Shown: positions 30,779 through 43,411 of the stretch, piece by piece
How positions within the stretch are numbered: the first letter of the stretch is position 1
How the letters are laid out: each line of letters begins with the position of its first letter
NCBI GenBank assembly: GCA_023678885.1
Contig: CM042996.1
Coordinates: forward strand, 8,862,602 to 8,926,601
From: Pogostemon cablin
Taxonomy: Eukaryota; Streptophyta; Magnoliopsida; Lamiales; Lamiaceae
Direction: 5' to 3'
Length of the DNA stretch: 64,000 nucleotides
Position numbers and translations under genes: made by a program
Notes under the pieces: model-generated
Told to the model about the DNA's origin: nothing
Databases searched by the model: none
Seen by the model: the letters and a program-made list of their open reading frames with translations, nothing else

Positions 30779-33700
30779 ATGGCCTCTGTGTTGTTGGAAC
30801 CCAGCAGTGTAAAATCGAATAGATGCTTCAATCCATCTGGAAGAGTGCGATTAATTGGCAAAATTAAGGGTTTAATGGACGGAGAATCTGATTCCCTAAA
30901 TCAGAATTCAAAACCATGGATTACTTTCAAAAACCCGGAAGATAATAGCTCATCTGAGAAGTGTAAAATCTTTTTTGATGCTCAATCCAGGTAATTTTTT
31001 CTGGTTTTTATATATTTTTCTCGTTGTATGCGTTATTTTGAAATGGAATTTTTGTGTATACTGGATTTGTAAGGGTGTTCGCACATTTTTTTCTTCTTTT
31101 ATTTTTATTGTTTCTTTTTGAATTATTATGTTTCACCTAGTTTCTTCTTATTCTGTTTTTCTTATTCCTTATAATGCGTATTTGACTTTACATGATATTA
31201 ATTTCCACAGTTTGGGTTTTAATTCTCCGATGGTGATTGTGCTGTAACGACGCTAGCTAGAATTTCAGTTGATTGTACTTGAGGAGTAATTACTTGTGAT
31301 TTTAAAAGATGGTCTTTGCATTTGAATTTTATAGTGAAAAATATTACGTTTTTATAATCTGAGGGCAAATTTTTGAGCAAGAGATTACGGATTTCTATAT
31401 ATTACTACTACTCTGTCCCAATAAGCTTTTCACAATTTCTTTGCACATGGTGGATTTCTATATATTACTACTACTCTCAGTCCCAATAAGCTTTTCACCA
31501 TTTCTTTGTACATGGTGAAAAGCTAGATGGGACGGAGGAATTATTATTTTATGAATTTCGTCAAATCATGGAAAGTTCCGCGACCCCTTTTATTTGGGGG
31601 TAATGAGCAATTTAAGTATTAGGAAGAGAGAAACAGTGGCTTAAAAGGTGTGAAATCTCAATTCTTAATATTTAATGAAAAGAAGCTGATTTGTTTTTTG
31701 TTTGGCTTATATATTAGTCGAAAGGATGGGTGTGAACTGGACTATTGCTATGGACAACATGAAGAAATTGGTCAGATATATTCACAAGAGATACAGCCAA
31801 TAGTTTTGGACGGTTTTAGTGGTCGAAATGCATCTATCATTGCTCTTGGTGCGAGAGGAAGTGGAAAAACTTGCACAATCCAGGTTGTTTGTTCTCTCTG
31901 TATCTTTTTTGCTTGATTATACATCATCTAAACAAGATGCTCAATTTTCTTCTCTGCTGATTTATACTACCTGTTGAAGGGATCTCTTGAGAAACCAGGT
32001 TTAGCCGTGATTGCAATGAATGAAATACTTTCTAAGGCTAAAGAGTTAGGGAAGTCTGTTTCTGTGTCCCTCTATGAACTGACACAAGAACTCGTGAAGG
32101 ATCTACTGAATACTGACCATCCTGCTATCCAAGTATTGGAGGATGCTCAAGGAAAAATCAACATTAAAGGACTTTCTCAGGCAAGAAAATATGATTAGTG
32201 TTTATACAGATTTTAAAGCATAATTAATTTACCTCTTTTCTAATTATGTTTGTTGTTAAATGTCCCTGCAGGTCCCCATGAAATCTATTAAAGACTTCCA
32301 TAGTGTCTACTTTACTCAGGGTAGTTTCCAAAATGCTCAAAAAATTCAGACCGATCAGCCACACAGAGGCTTGATGGTGAAAATATGGTCTGATAATGAC
32401 AGAGCCACATTGCCTGTCAAAATTAATTTTGTTGATCTAGCAGGTTTTTCTTATTATGTGATTCTCAAATGCATTTGAAATTATATTCACCAGATTAATG
32501 ACATTATTTTAAGTACATTGCTTGTGCCTGCAATGCGTCTTATTAGGCTATCAGGATATCAGAAGTGGGAGAGATGGGAACACACCAGCTGAGAGTAATA
32601 GGAAGAACAAGTCACTTTATGCATTATTAAATGTTGTTAGTGCCATCAATGCCAATGAGACGAGAGTGCCATATAGGGAAAGTAAACTTACACGAATTTT
32701 ACAAGACTCCCTTGGTCGTAGAAGTCGTGTATTACTTCTAACTTGCTTGGTATGACTTTTTAGATTGACTAGTTTTATTGCATCAATTTTGTTTTTATCA
32801 CCATAATTTATTATAATCTTTTGATATTGGATGCAGAACCCAACCTTTTGCAAAGATTCTCTGAGCACACTAAGTTTAGTCTCTCGTTCATTTCGGAGCA
32901 CCAAGCAAGTATTGACAGATTCTACCAATAAACGTCAAAGTTTATCGAAAGCTAAGGAATTGTCCTCATTTAAAAATGAGAAAACCGTGTCAACTTCCTT
33001 GAGTGTAAAGAAGCAGACAGGACATAATCGGCTCCTTTCAACAACAAAGGCTAGTAGCATTTTGAAGGGAAGGTAACACATACTCTTACCTTGAATTCAG
33101 TTTTGGTGGTTAGAGATTATGCTATAGCACTTGCATTGATATTGTGCAATTTTTATATCTTGAAGGAAACTGTTCGATGAAGTAAAAATGACCAACTCTA
33201 AGCAGGTATCACGCCTTAAATACCTTAAGTAATGGGATTTAATAAGTAGATTTTATTTCTATCCCTGCACATTCTACACCTGGATATCTCGTGTCATGAT
33301 GCTTTTCCGTGGAAGGAGGGAGTATATTTTGTACATTGTATTTTGTTATTTAATGTCTCAAGAAAGCATAAACTCAATTTAACTATTTATTCCTTCAATC
33401 ATAAAATGTATTCGAGATGCCAGTCTGAAGACATTTCACTGCTAAAGTCCAAAACTCTTCCAAGTCTTGCTTTGATTGTTGCACCATTTTCATTAGAAGA
33501 GGTATACAAATTATAAACATAAATTTCGCTTAGCCTTAGTGATGGATTGGATTCACATCAATGCCACCAATCTAATTATACAGTTATTTTCGCTGTGAAT
33601 GCAGGCTCCCCAACATAAATCTGTTGCAGAATGTTGTTTGTCAAATGAAGTAGATCAGGTTGAAGATGTAAATATCGTAGAACCTGCTCAATCTAAGCCA

Positions 33701-35630
33701 CAATTGGGAAATACTTTAGATGAGGAGCCAACTACCATGATGAAAATGGTATTCTATTTTAATATCCTAAGTGTAGAAATATAAGATTTTTGTGTAGTTT
33801 CTATCTGTAAGTTATGATTTAAAGTAGTTTTCGGTTCAAAGAGCATGTTATGACAGAAATTAATTTGGGATTTTCAGGATGCGTCTCCTCATAGTGGGAT
33901 CATTGACTTTGGAGGTATTTCTAGCATTAACTCTGGAGCAGAAATTCAGATGTATTTTGACACAGGTACTACAACTTCTACTTAAATAAAATTTTAATTC
34001 TAATAAAATTCTTATTGTTTCCCTGCCCATTTTCAGCTAGCAAAAATGAGGAGATCGGCCTTTTACATATGAAAGATAATGGATCACCACCACTCAGTTC
34101 AAGAATAAGAGAAATATGCAACAATTTAAAGGCATTATGCGAATCCACTCCGTTAACTATTAATAAACCGGAGGATGTGGTTGTAATAAATGACAACCAA
34201 ATAGTATCCTATAATGATATTCTGGAACCAAAGACCCCAGCTATGGAACTAAAGAGTGCGAGTTATTCTAGTCCTCAAGGCAATCGCAGTTCTAAATTTA
34301 AGGTATGAATTCTAAATTTTAAGGTATGAATACAATGAATCACCCATTTGATTCATTTTATGATAACTTTAGGTCAAATGTTTTAAATTCTGTTGTCAGG
34401 ATTCTCTTGTCAAAGATTACCTCAACTTTTTGAATTCGGCCAACAAGTAAGTGGATATACTAAATATCTATATCTTTTTTAGTAACCATCACCTCCTTTA
34501 GTTATTAATGTATGCTTATTTTACGTTGAAAGAATGCTCATTTTCACATGAACATGAAAGATTAGTTTCCACTTTAAACGTCAGAATAGAAGCATCACGT
34601 TCTTTCATTCAACTCATTTTTGTATGTTTTCTTTCCATTGACAACTATCGAACCTTTGTGTTATTTTTTCCACCTACTCAACATGGTTTGGGTCACTCAC
34701 ATGTTATTACTACTTAATGGTGAATTGTAACAAAAGCTACACGTGTGCACATAAACTATATGCAATTTTTGTTTTGTATCTATGATCAATAATCCTACTT
34801 AGATGTTTTTCTTGTGCCTTGCAGGGAAGGGTTAAAAAGTCTAAAGGTATAACAATTGTTCATATCTTAAACTGTGTTAGTAATCATTTGATTAATGGTG
34901 TTACATATAATTTCTTTTTGATACAGGGTATCGGGGAGAAACGAGCTACTTATATTCTTGAAATGCGCGACGAATCCCCTGAACCATTCAAGACGGTAAG
35001 GATGACCATTATCTTTTGTGTCAATTTCTTTTAGACATTGATCTTATTTATAGTGCCATGTTTTTCCCTACAGCTCGACGATTTGCAAGATATAGGCCTT
35101 TCGGCAAAGCAGGTTTGTTATCAGATCATTTTTAGGCCATGGTTTGTTAATCTCACCAATTTTAGATGGGATGTTAAAAACCATTTCTGTGTACGCCTAT
35201 AAACCTTACTAATAAACTCTCTTTCGCTCTCCTCAGTCATATTTTGTCACACATCAACTCTTACATATTTGACATAAAGTTAAAATCTACCCCTCAAAAA
35301 AATAATTCATGGTTTGCAGAACCTACATGTAGCTCGAACAAGCATATCCTTATAGTTTGATTAACCAATAAGTGCGTTACAATGTTATTAAATGGTCATG
35401 TTAGTTTCTTCCTTCCGTCGTGATTATTCGTTTTGCTTAAATCAATAGTTCAGTAAACATTTGTTGAGTTTGTTATGGATAAAATAATTACTACTATATC
35501 TTATACTTGCAATCATAGATCTTTCTTAGAAATATTCATTCTATCCATGGCATTTTGCACTTACTTTTGTTCTAATCTGCAGATTAAAGACATGATGAAA
35601 CATGTGGCTGGGGCTCGCCTTTTCGATTAG
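30779..35630 (+). CDS. KIN-10-like kinesin with C-terminal helix-hairpin-helix, intact, 16 exons
   Basis: Exons: 30779-30990, 31718-31883, 31980-32180, 32272-32443, 32547-32749, 32837-33072, 33166-33205, 33424-33501, 33605-33748, 33878-33965, 34037-34302, 34400-34446, 34825-34846, 34927-34995, 35074-35112, 35583-35630; all phases join (676 residues). An N-terminal motor domain (about residues 20-350) has the P-loop GARGSGKT and the alpha-5/6 blocks VPYRESKLTRILQDSLGR and STLSLVSRSFR. The switch motifs are abnormal: no SSRSH (the region reads KIQTDQPHRGLMV), and switch II is DLAGYQD rather than DLAGSER. The C-terminus (LKGIGEKRATYILEMRDE...LDDLQDIGLSAKQ) is a helix-hairpin-helix DNA-binding unit, as in the Kid/KIF22-like KIN-10 family. 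Likely a chromosome-associated kinesin, perhaps KIN-10C. Intron 3 starts with GC (CAG|GCAAGA). Confidence 0.92.
31389..31541. repeat. 63-bp tandem duplication of a Stowaway end in kinesin intron 1
   Basis: GGATTTCTATATATTACTAC...CACATGGT occurs at 31389-31451 and again at 31452-31515. Each holds the left half of a small Stowaway-like foldback (CTCTGTCCCAATAAGCTTTTCAC); the right half (GTGAAAAGCTAGATGGGACGGAGG) follows only once. Confidence 0.75.
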
Positions 35631-36084
35631 GCAACCCCAGATTCTTCTTGTTAGCAACCTGTAGTTGCTATTCGTTCGTTATTCCCTGCTTCTCGTCTCC
35701 CTTCTTATTTGGTTGCGGCAAGCGTTCACTGTGTCGTAATGGATTGTTTTGCTGCATAACTAGTCTACTCCATTTGTAGACCCTGAATCCACAGTTTCTT
35801 GCTATATTGAACAAAAAGAGCTTGGTTTGGATGCTTGTGTTCTGGTATTTCTTTGAAACAATTGTAATTTTATCTCTATGCTTGGATGATATTGTTCGGA
35901 TGTACACCCAAACATCACTATTCTATAGTTAAAAAAATCTTGCATATATAATTACTAAATCACTTTCCTTTTTTCTTTTAAATAATTTTTGATGTCATGC
36001 TAGACCTTTAATTTTTCTAAAATTTAAACAATTGCATATGATTAAATTATTTAAATTATAACTATTTTTTATTTAAATAAAGGA
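35631..36084. other. 3' flank of the kinesin gene
   Basis: Probable 3' UTR followed by AT-rich intergenic DNA. No canonical AATAAA is obvious close to the stop. No gene seen. Confidence 0.4.
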
Positions 36085-36310
36085 AAAATAAATTTGAGAG
36101 ATCTATTTTTAAATTAGTCTAGACCTTTTAGAAATTTTGAAATTTGTATATTAACTTTTAATCTAGTTATTGACTTAGAATATGCCACTCAACTGATAAT
36201 GCTTAGTGGAATTATTGTGATATTAAGAAAAATAAAATTTTCAAATTAGTTCATAATATTTCAAAAATTTTAAATTGATCAATTAACTTTTAAAATTGAA
36301 AAAAAAATGT
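36085..36310. mobile_element. Relic of a MULE terminal arm
   Basis: The stretch around 36120-36300 (AATGCTTAGTGGAATT, TAGTTCATAATATTTC, AATTGATCAATTAACTTT) resembles the inner part of the 25909-26170 arm in the same order. No partner arm or TSD found. Confidence 0.5.
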
Positions 36311-36631
36311 TTTAAAAGCGTCAAAATGTGTTTAGAACCCCGCTCTAACACCAATGTCGCATCCATGTCTTTGCATTGCAAAATGATGAAAATAGTCCAT
36401 ACTATGACGCTTCGTTTGGTATGCTTTATTAAGCAGTAATAGCATTCGTAATGGGATGTTTTATGGCATTTGATAGAAAATACTGGTTAATGGAGGGGCT
36501 CTGTATTAATTGATAGCCCGGTAAAAAAAATTGTTCAGCTTTACATAATTTATATGGCAACCGACGTGGTATTAATATAACAAATTGTGTAGTGAATTAA
36601 GATAAAGATAGGCTATTACTAGCTTACCCTT

Positions 36632-37028
36632 AAAAAAAAAAGAAAAAAAAAAACAAAAGGGGCTAAACCTTCATTCCACGTTCTTCATTCATCATCTGAT
36701 CCACGCGACCTCCATTCCTCTCTTTCTATCTCTGCAATTAAATTCAGATGCATTAGAGATTGTGAGAACTCTAATTCAACCATTAGCTCTTGGCATACGC
36801 ATTCCTATCGGTGGCACAATAGTTATTTCATTTTAGGCTACTATTCTACAGAAGAATTATGCATTGCTACTCCTACTCACTTCGTCTTCTCGTCTTGTAT
36901 ATATTTTCTTTTAGTTTTGAGACTTTTTTGGGGCTTTAATTTCGATTTTGAAATTCATTTTCAGGTGATATAATAATATGGGCCAATATACAAAAATACC
37001 CAAAATGCACATGGCAAAAATTAATTTT
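36632..37028. repeat. ~400-bp direct repeat, copy 1
   Basis: Begins with an A-rich tract (...AAACAAAAGGGGCTAAACC) and ends CACATGGCAAAAATTAATTTT. It is nearly identical to 61341-61747 in the same orientation, 24.7 kb away. Both contain the same TE-like block GGGCCAATATACAAAAATA near the end. Copy 1 lacks a few bases present in copy 2, which closes a reading frame (EIVRTLIQPLALCIRIPIGG in copy 2). Confidence 0.88.
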
Positions 37029-37274
37029 AAAAAAAAAGTTTTTTATACAATTTTTTTGTGGCATCTTTGTTTATTCTCCACCTCATTTTTTTTAGTAGTT
37101 TCTTAACCAAAAATATGATTTTGGGTACCCCACAGCCAGATGAAATGACGTGGATGCCCCTTAGTGGTTAGAAAACTTAATGTGTACTGAATCGGGTGCA
37201 AGACGTTGAGCCGATCGGCAAACCCAAACCATGAACCGGGTCCCCTCCGAACCAGAATCTTGGAATCCTCAACC

Positions 37275-37282
37275 TATATAAT
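37275..37282 (+). promoter_or_regulatory. Candidate TATA box of the MULE transposase gene
   Basis: TATATAAT about 110 bp before a candidate 5'-UTR exon end at 37477, in otherwise GC-richer sequence. Consistent with, not proof of, a promoter. Confidence 0.4.
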
Positions 37283-37477
37283 CGAACCAACACTCTGAAC
37301 AGTTCAAATATTTTTGAAAATTTTCCCAATTTCCCCCCTCTCGAAATTCGCCCCAAATTCTCAATTTCATTTGAAATTGCCATTATTAACAGACAACAAC
37401 AAAGTCCTTACTGTCGGTGGAGCTGGAGGTCGTCGCTTACGATACTGATACGTGGTGGTTCACAGCTGCATTTCGAG

Positions 37478-38526
37478 GTAATGTATTTTCTTTCCTTGTA
37501 TGGACTTGCATATTCGGCGACGTGGGTTTATTGTGGATTTTCTTTGAGGTTACTGACCAGTTTATGTGCCAATTGAGTTTAGGGTTATGGATAAGTAACA
37601 TGTGTCTGAGTAAAGGGTTACATTTTATAATTGTTTGGTTGAGCTATTAAGTGGATGACTTCCTGATAGGGCTACAATATACTTGAATTCAAAGATACCC
37701 CTGTATGTAGAAATTGTTAATCCAAGAATTGCAGTGGGTACTGTATATTGTGTGAAGTAGATGATTTTAACACACATTGTTACTGGTTTAGAAAATCTTC
37801 AATGAAAAACCATAGACGATAATGAACCTTGATTGATGAAAAAGGGTTATTTCATGATTTGTGTCCATGTGAATTCAGAATGTAAAGTTTAGAGTGAAGT
37901 ATTACTTTGGGTTTGGTTCGGGTGAAACCGAAGGACGTCCACTATTGGTGATCTGTTATTGGTTATGCTTGAGTAATGTGGATACTATTTGATACGACGC
38001 TATTAAACAGGAATATATCCATGTAGGATTATTAGATTCTGGTGGCTCAACTTACCTCACGCAGGTTGTACATGAGGAATGTTAAACCAACCCAATACAT
38101 GAGTCCAATTGATCTCTGTAGGTCATGAATAGTATCAGTCAAATGTTATTTTTAGACATAGTACCTAATTTTTAGTTGAAATAACATGCTTCAAGGCATT
38201 TTCCTTCTCCATGTTTCCATCAATGCACTCTTACACCAAGGTTGAGTTACTTGAGTTGAATATGTAAAATGACTTTATCTGCAACCCATTCCTCTAGTAT
38301 AACCAATGTTAACATACACAGAATGCTATTTTTCTATTTTGGTATGTTGTAGTGTTTAAAGTTTAAAAAGTTGTATACAAAGTGGTATGTAATTATATAC
38401 ACTTGGACTGTGTAAAATTGTTTTAGGTGTGTTGTAATTGATAATGAAGGTGTTGATTAAATTACAAGTCTTATTTATGAAAATAAATGCAAATTAATTG
38501 GTATTCATTGTAATATATCTTGGCAG
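37478..38526 (+). other. Probable 5'-UTR intron of the MULE transposase gene
   Basis: Donor TCGAG|GTAATG at 37477/37478 and acceptor TTGGCAG at 38526 three bases before the ATG at 38530. The 1.05 kb between have no coding frame. Confidence 0.45.
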
Positions 38527-38529
38527 ATC

Positions 38530-40900
38530 ATGGAGAAGTATTTATTTATTTACTTTGATGATTCCGGAGCCGGCAGTGCGACAGATGGTGCAGAACCTTG
38601 GGCACTCAATGTACGGAAGATAGGATTCCCCAATGTGTCAAATCTGAAAAGATCCATTGCAGAAGTACTTCCAGATGAGCGCATCGGTTTATGATATTAT
38701 TCGGCGCATGAATATCAATAATATACGGGTCCGAGAGAAGATAATTGATGACAACGATGTTCGCAATTTGATTCGTGATCGCCAACCCGAGATAGTATTA
38801 AATTTTAAAGTGAAATCTGTAGACCCTGTTGCCAACAATGCAGATGCGTATGTTGTGAGCTGTTCATCACTCTGCCAGAACCTCCAAAAGCAACCTACGA
38901 ATTCCATTATGGAGGAGTTCCCACTAAGAGAAGACGTTGATACAAGCCCTGTTAAGAATGTTGAAAGTGAATATTGTAGTGATGGTATTGGTGTTAGAGG
39001 TGTTGGAGATAACACAGATGATGATGTTCGAACACGAGGTGATGATGAAGCTAACTCATTTAAGGAGGATGCAGAGGAGGCATCCACTGCATTTAGCTTC
39101 TCTGAGTATGAGGGTGATGACACAGATACCTTTAATATCCAGCCACTCACCAGCGAAACCGAGAAAGAATGGAGAATCCCATACATGCCTACTTCTTTCA
39201 GTGCTGATAATGAATGGCTGAGTGTGATAGACGAAAACAGTAATAGACTAGGAAAGTGTGCGACATTTGGAAGCAAAAAGGAACTGAAGTTGGAAGTAGT
39301 GAAATATAATTTGAAGTGCATAGCCGGTATTAGAGTCGCTTGGTCCGACTCTTGTAGCGACTCTTGTAGGTGGAATGTGAAATGCAAGAGTCATAAGCCT
39401 TGCGATTTTGTGGTTCGTGCAGTTGGATTGGATGATCTGTGGAGGTGCACTTGTTTTGCTGCGCACACTTGCATTAAGGATTTGAATAATTTGGGCAAAG
39501 AGACTGTCTCCTCCAAGCTACTTGGTACGTTGTATGCTGAAAGAAAAATGAAAAAATGTACTTCGATGTCAGCAAGTTCTATAATTCAAGATGTGAAGGC
39601 TAGATTTGGTCTTCAAATTGATTATAGCCATGCTATTTCTGCAAAGAGATGGGCGACAAATGCAATGTATGGTGATCCGAAGGAATCTTTTAGGATGTTG
39701 CCAGAATACATTAGAGTATTAAGAATAGAAAACCCTGGGAGTCATGTTGCTCTACGTGTCACACCCGTATCTAATGTATTTGAAAATGTCTTTGTCGCAC
39801 TGGCAGCCTCCATAAATGGATTTAGGAGATATGGAAGACCCGTGATTGTTGTAGATAGTGCCCATCTGAAGGGTAGTTACAAGGGTGTTGCGTTCGTTGC
39901 GGTGATGCAAGATGCTAATCAACAAATATTCCCTCTAGCAATTGGTGTTGGTGCCTTGGAGAACAATGATAGCTGGGCATGGTTTATGATGCATATGCGT
40001 GAGGCATTTGGATGCCCTGAGAATTTGTTGATTGTGTCTGATCAACACCGAAGCATCAACCATGCGATCAGGCATGCTTACCCGGGTGTTGCACATGCCT
40101 ATTATTATTACCATTTGAGGTAGCAGTTCATGACGTATGGCAAAGGTGCCTTGCATTTATTCAAAAACGCTGCTAGGACATGCAGTAGATCAGAATTCGA
40201 CAGGTGATTGCTTACACCTTATCTGTTTTGCAGATAGAATTACAGATGTGATAGGGTTATTTTTTCTGCACCTGTGTGTGGCGTGTGAGAGTAGTTGTTG
40301 ACATGTTATTTTATAATTTGTTATTGAGTTGTTAGCATATGTGATTTGAAGTCATTGTTAAAATTCGTTCATTGGATGTTATAATTTTGTGTCATCTCTT
40401 ATGCTTCAACACATGAGCAATGATATGAAGATCATTGGTAGCCGTGATGTATATTGACGCTTGAATAGGAAGTTGAATGAGGTAGGAGCGGAGAAATAGT
40501 CCCGTGTGCATTACCCTATTCGAAAATATGAATTTTTCACGAGTAATGCGGCTGAGAGTTGGAACAAGGTTATTGCATGGCCTTGGACATTACCAGTGGT
40601 ATTTTTCTTGGAAGCTGTTAGGCAAATCATTGGAGGTTGGTTCAGCTCTTGTAAATCAGAGGCGGGTTCATTTGAGGGACCCTTATGCCGCAGCATTGCT
40701 GCTGAACTTGAGCGGGCAGTGGAAAACAGTCTGGAATGTGCAGTTGAGTTGATTGACCCGAAACATACTCGGTCAAGAGCTGCAGAGCTAGCGTCATTGT
40801 AGATATGCCGAATGGGCTATGTGATTGTGGTGCATTTCAACAAGAGCTTATCCCTTGCGTCCATGTCGTGGCAGCTATAAGGATAGATTTAAATTTTTGA
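38530..40900 (+). pseudogene. MULE (MuDR-like) transposase, broken
   Basis: An N-terminal part starts at ATG 38530 (MEKYLFIYFDDSGAGSATDG) and is shifted by one base near 38690 into the long frame 38657-40123. That frame holds an acidic region, the MuDR DNA-binding domain (LKLEVVKYNLKCIAGIRVAW to CKSHKPCDFVVRAVG) and the MULE catalytic domain (VVDSAHLKGSYKG with the first Asp, LLIVSDQHRSINHAI with the second). It stops at 40121-40123. After a gap the rest appears at 40506-40802 (FFTSNAAESWNK, catalytic Glu) and a SWIM zinc finger (CDCGAFQQELIPCVHVVAA) at 40809-40890. The Cys usually found before the HL of the second block is Tyr (AYYYYHLR). The normal length would be about 750-800 residues. 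Confidence 0.92.
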
Positions 40901-42489
40901 ATAAATTCGTTGGTATTAAATAATAAATTTTGAATAAATTTTGAACAAATTTATATTAAATGTACCTGAGAATGTAGTTTGTTTACATTATGTATAGGTT
41001 TGCAAAGTATGATGTGAATTCGTTTGTTGGGGAATGTTGCCTTGTTTTATATTATTGTAATATGCATGGTGAAGAAGTTGTTACCTTCCGGCAGGTTTTA
41101 GTAATCCTTATGTCCATGAATAATAGGGCTTTTTGCATTTTGGATCGTGGATTAAGGAGTATTAATATGTAATGCGTGATGTGATATTGTATCACTGGGA
41201 GTGTGTCATATATTTTAAATGTCTTAGTGGTGTGTGAGGGTGTCATGTGTGTAAAAAAATGAAATAGGATTGTTATGGTGTAAATACCCTCTTTCAAGGG
41301 TATGGATGGGGTATTTGTTTTGTTAGTGCAGGTTATATAACGCAACCTTTTGGGTTACGTTAACATATATTGCCAATGCAGTGATCTTTTATGTTTGTAG
41401 CCGATGCAAAAAAATAAAGCGCACAATCATTGTGAATATTGATCCCAAAGTGAGGATACACATTGGGTGAATAGAGTGCCCACTTAGATTTCGGTAGAAG
41501 ACTTACAATTCATATTTGATATGTCAACTCATAATAATAAGACAACACTAAAAGGTGACGCCATTGGCAACATATATTACCATACGCCTCTGGTCCCATA
41601 AGAATTTCTTCAGTTCAATTTTAATCCCGTAGGAATTCACTGGTCCCATAGATAGCAGTTTTGGTCCCATAAGAATATTCTAATCATAATTTTTCAAAAA
41701 TTATCATTCAAAATTAACTTATATTTTAATAAACTGTTAGATTTATATTATTTTCTGTCTTTCAACGTAGACATAGTCCACTACGATAATTCCCCTCTAT
41801 TTTTTCTCTCTCAATAAACATTGTAATAGTTTTCTTTGGGGATTATTTTTGCAAATTATGTAATCAAATCTACAAGTTGTCTTTTTTTATCATGACAACG
41901 ATTCTGAATATTTCGTTAACTATTAATAGATTTTGATGAAAAATTCCTATGAGATTAAATCTGCCATTTTTGGGTCATTTTCAGCATTGAGCAATTCTTA
42001 CGAGACCAAAAATGTAATTTTTCCTATTTTAATATATAAATAAAAATTAGTAAGACAACAATAAGGTGAATTCATTGGCTACATCTATTACTATCCGCCC
42101 TTCTTTAATATTGCAATTAAATAAAACTAGCGTTTGAACCCGTGCATTGCATGAGACTAATTTGTTCTGATGTTATTTAAACAACATGAGGAGAAGCTTA
42201 ATTCATGTCTTTTAGATAAATAATTCTATCTCTACATTTTTATAAAAAGAAGTATATCTTCACCTAGAATTTATCTGAATTGGAATATTTATGTAATACA
42301 ATCCCTCAATCCATGCTAGTATGTTCTTTTTTAGCAGTAAAAAAATTAAGAAAAAAGTGTATTTTAAAAATATAACGAAAGAAAGTAATGGTAAATATTG
42401 AGCATTTTTATAAAATAATTATATATTTTTAACATATTAAATAATTATGTTTATTAATTATGTAAGCTTATTTGCTAATACTCGAACCC
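40901..42489. other. AT-rich region with transposon debris
   Basis: Around 41150-41310 is a decayed Stowaway-like sequence. Related direct blocks occur at about 41528 (AAGACAACACTAAAAGGTGA) and 42045 (AAGACAACAATAAGGTGAAT). AAACTAGCGTTTGAACCCGTGC near 42125 resembles a common transposon end. No gene seen. Confidence 0.45.
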
Positions 42490-43190
42490 ATAAGGACAAC
42501 AAGATATTTCCAGAGTATTTTTATAGCGTTAGAATACTTTCTACGAGTATGAATTTGCGTCTTGAATCTGGAAAACAGAAGGGCAATAAAACAGGCAACA
42601 ACATTAGCATCAGATGTGTCCTGGAAAATTTTCCACAGTTTAGAAGGGATTATCATTATTAAAATAACTCAAGTAATTTCCAGTGTCTTTTTGCATGGGT
42701 AGAATAGTTTCTACGTTCAAGATTTTGTATTTTGGAACTGGAAAACAGAAGGACAACATAGAAGGCAACAACATTGACATCATATGTCTCCTGAAATATT
42801 TTTTATAGTTTAAAAGGGAGCATAATTAGTAAAATCACCAAAGTAATTTCCAAAAATTTTTTATAGGGTTAGAATACTTTATACGTTCATAATTTTGTGT
42901 CTTGGATATGGAAAATAGAAGGACAACAAAAAAGGCAACAACATTGGCATCATATGTCTCTTGGAATATTTTTTATAAAGAATAATTAGTAAATTCATCC
43001 AAGTCATTTACAGAGTCTTTTTGTAGGGTTAGAATACTTTATAAATTCATGATTTTGTATCTTGGGGATATGGAAAACAGAAGGACAACAAAAAAGGCAA
43101 CAACATTGACATCATATGTCTCCTGGAATATTTTTTATAGTTTAGATGGTAGCATAATTAGTAAAATCATCAAAGTCATTTCCAGATCCA
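42490..43190 (+). repeat. ~169-bp tandem array, left arm (about 4 units)
   Basis: The marker TTAGAATAC or its variant lies at about 42529, 42698, 42868 and 43029, a spacing of 169, 170 and 161 bp. The units are the reverse complement of the array at 50690-54180. AT-rich and non-coding. Confidence 0.93.
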
Positions 43191-43411
43191 AGACAGAAGA
43201 TAAATTATTATCACAATAGCCATATCATTATATAATGGTTAAGGAAAATTCATATCAACAGACCAGCACACGCATTTGCATCACTTAATTAACATGCCTA
43301 ACTATCATCATTGATATTGTGTACTCATTTATTCAAGCAGCCATATAAAAATCAAAAGTTCAAAAGAGTTTTATATAAACACTTATAACACTCCATACAA
43401 AACCACGGACA

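Noticed and set aside
33301..33335. Another Stowaway in kinesin intron 7
   Set aside because: Only one end-like sequence (GGAGGGAGTA); no matching left end.
38689..39387. 232-codon frame antisense to the MULE transposase
   Set aside because: Shadow of the real coding strand, which has recognisable MULE domains.
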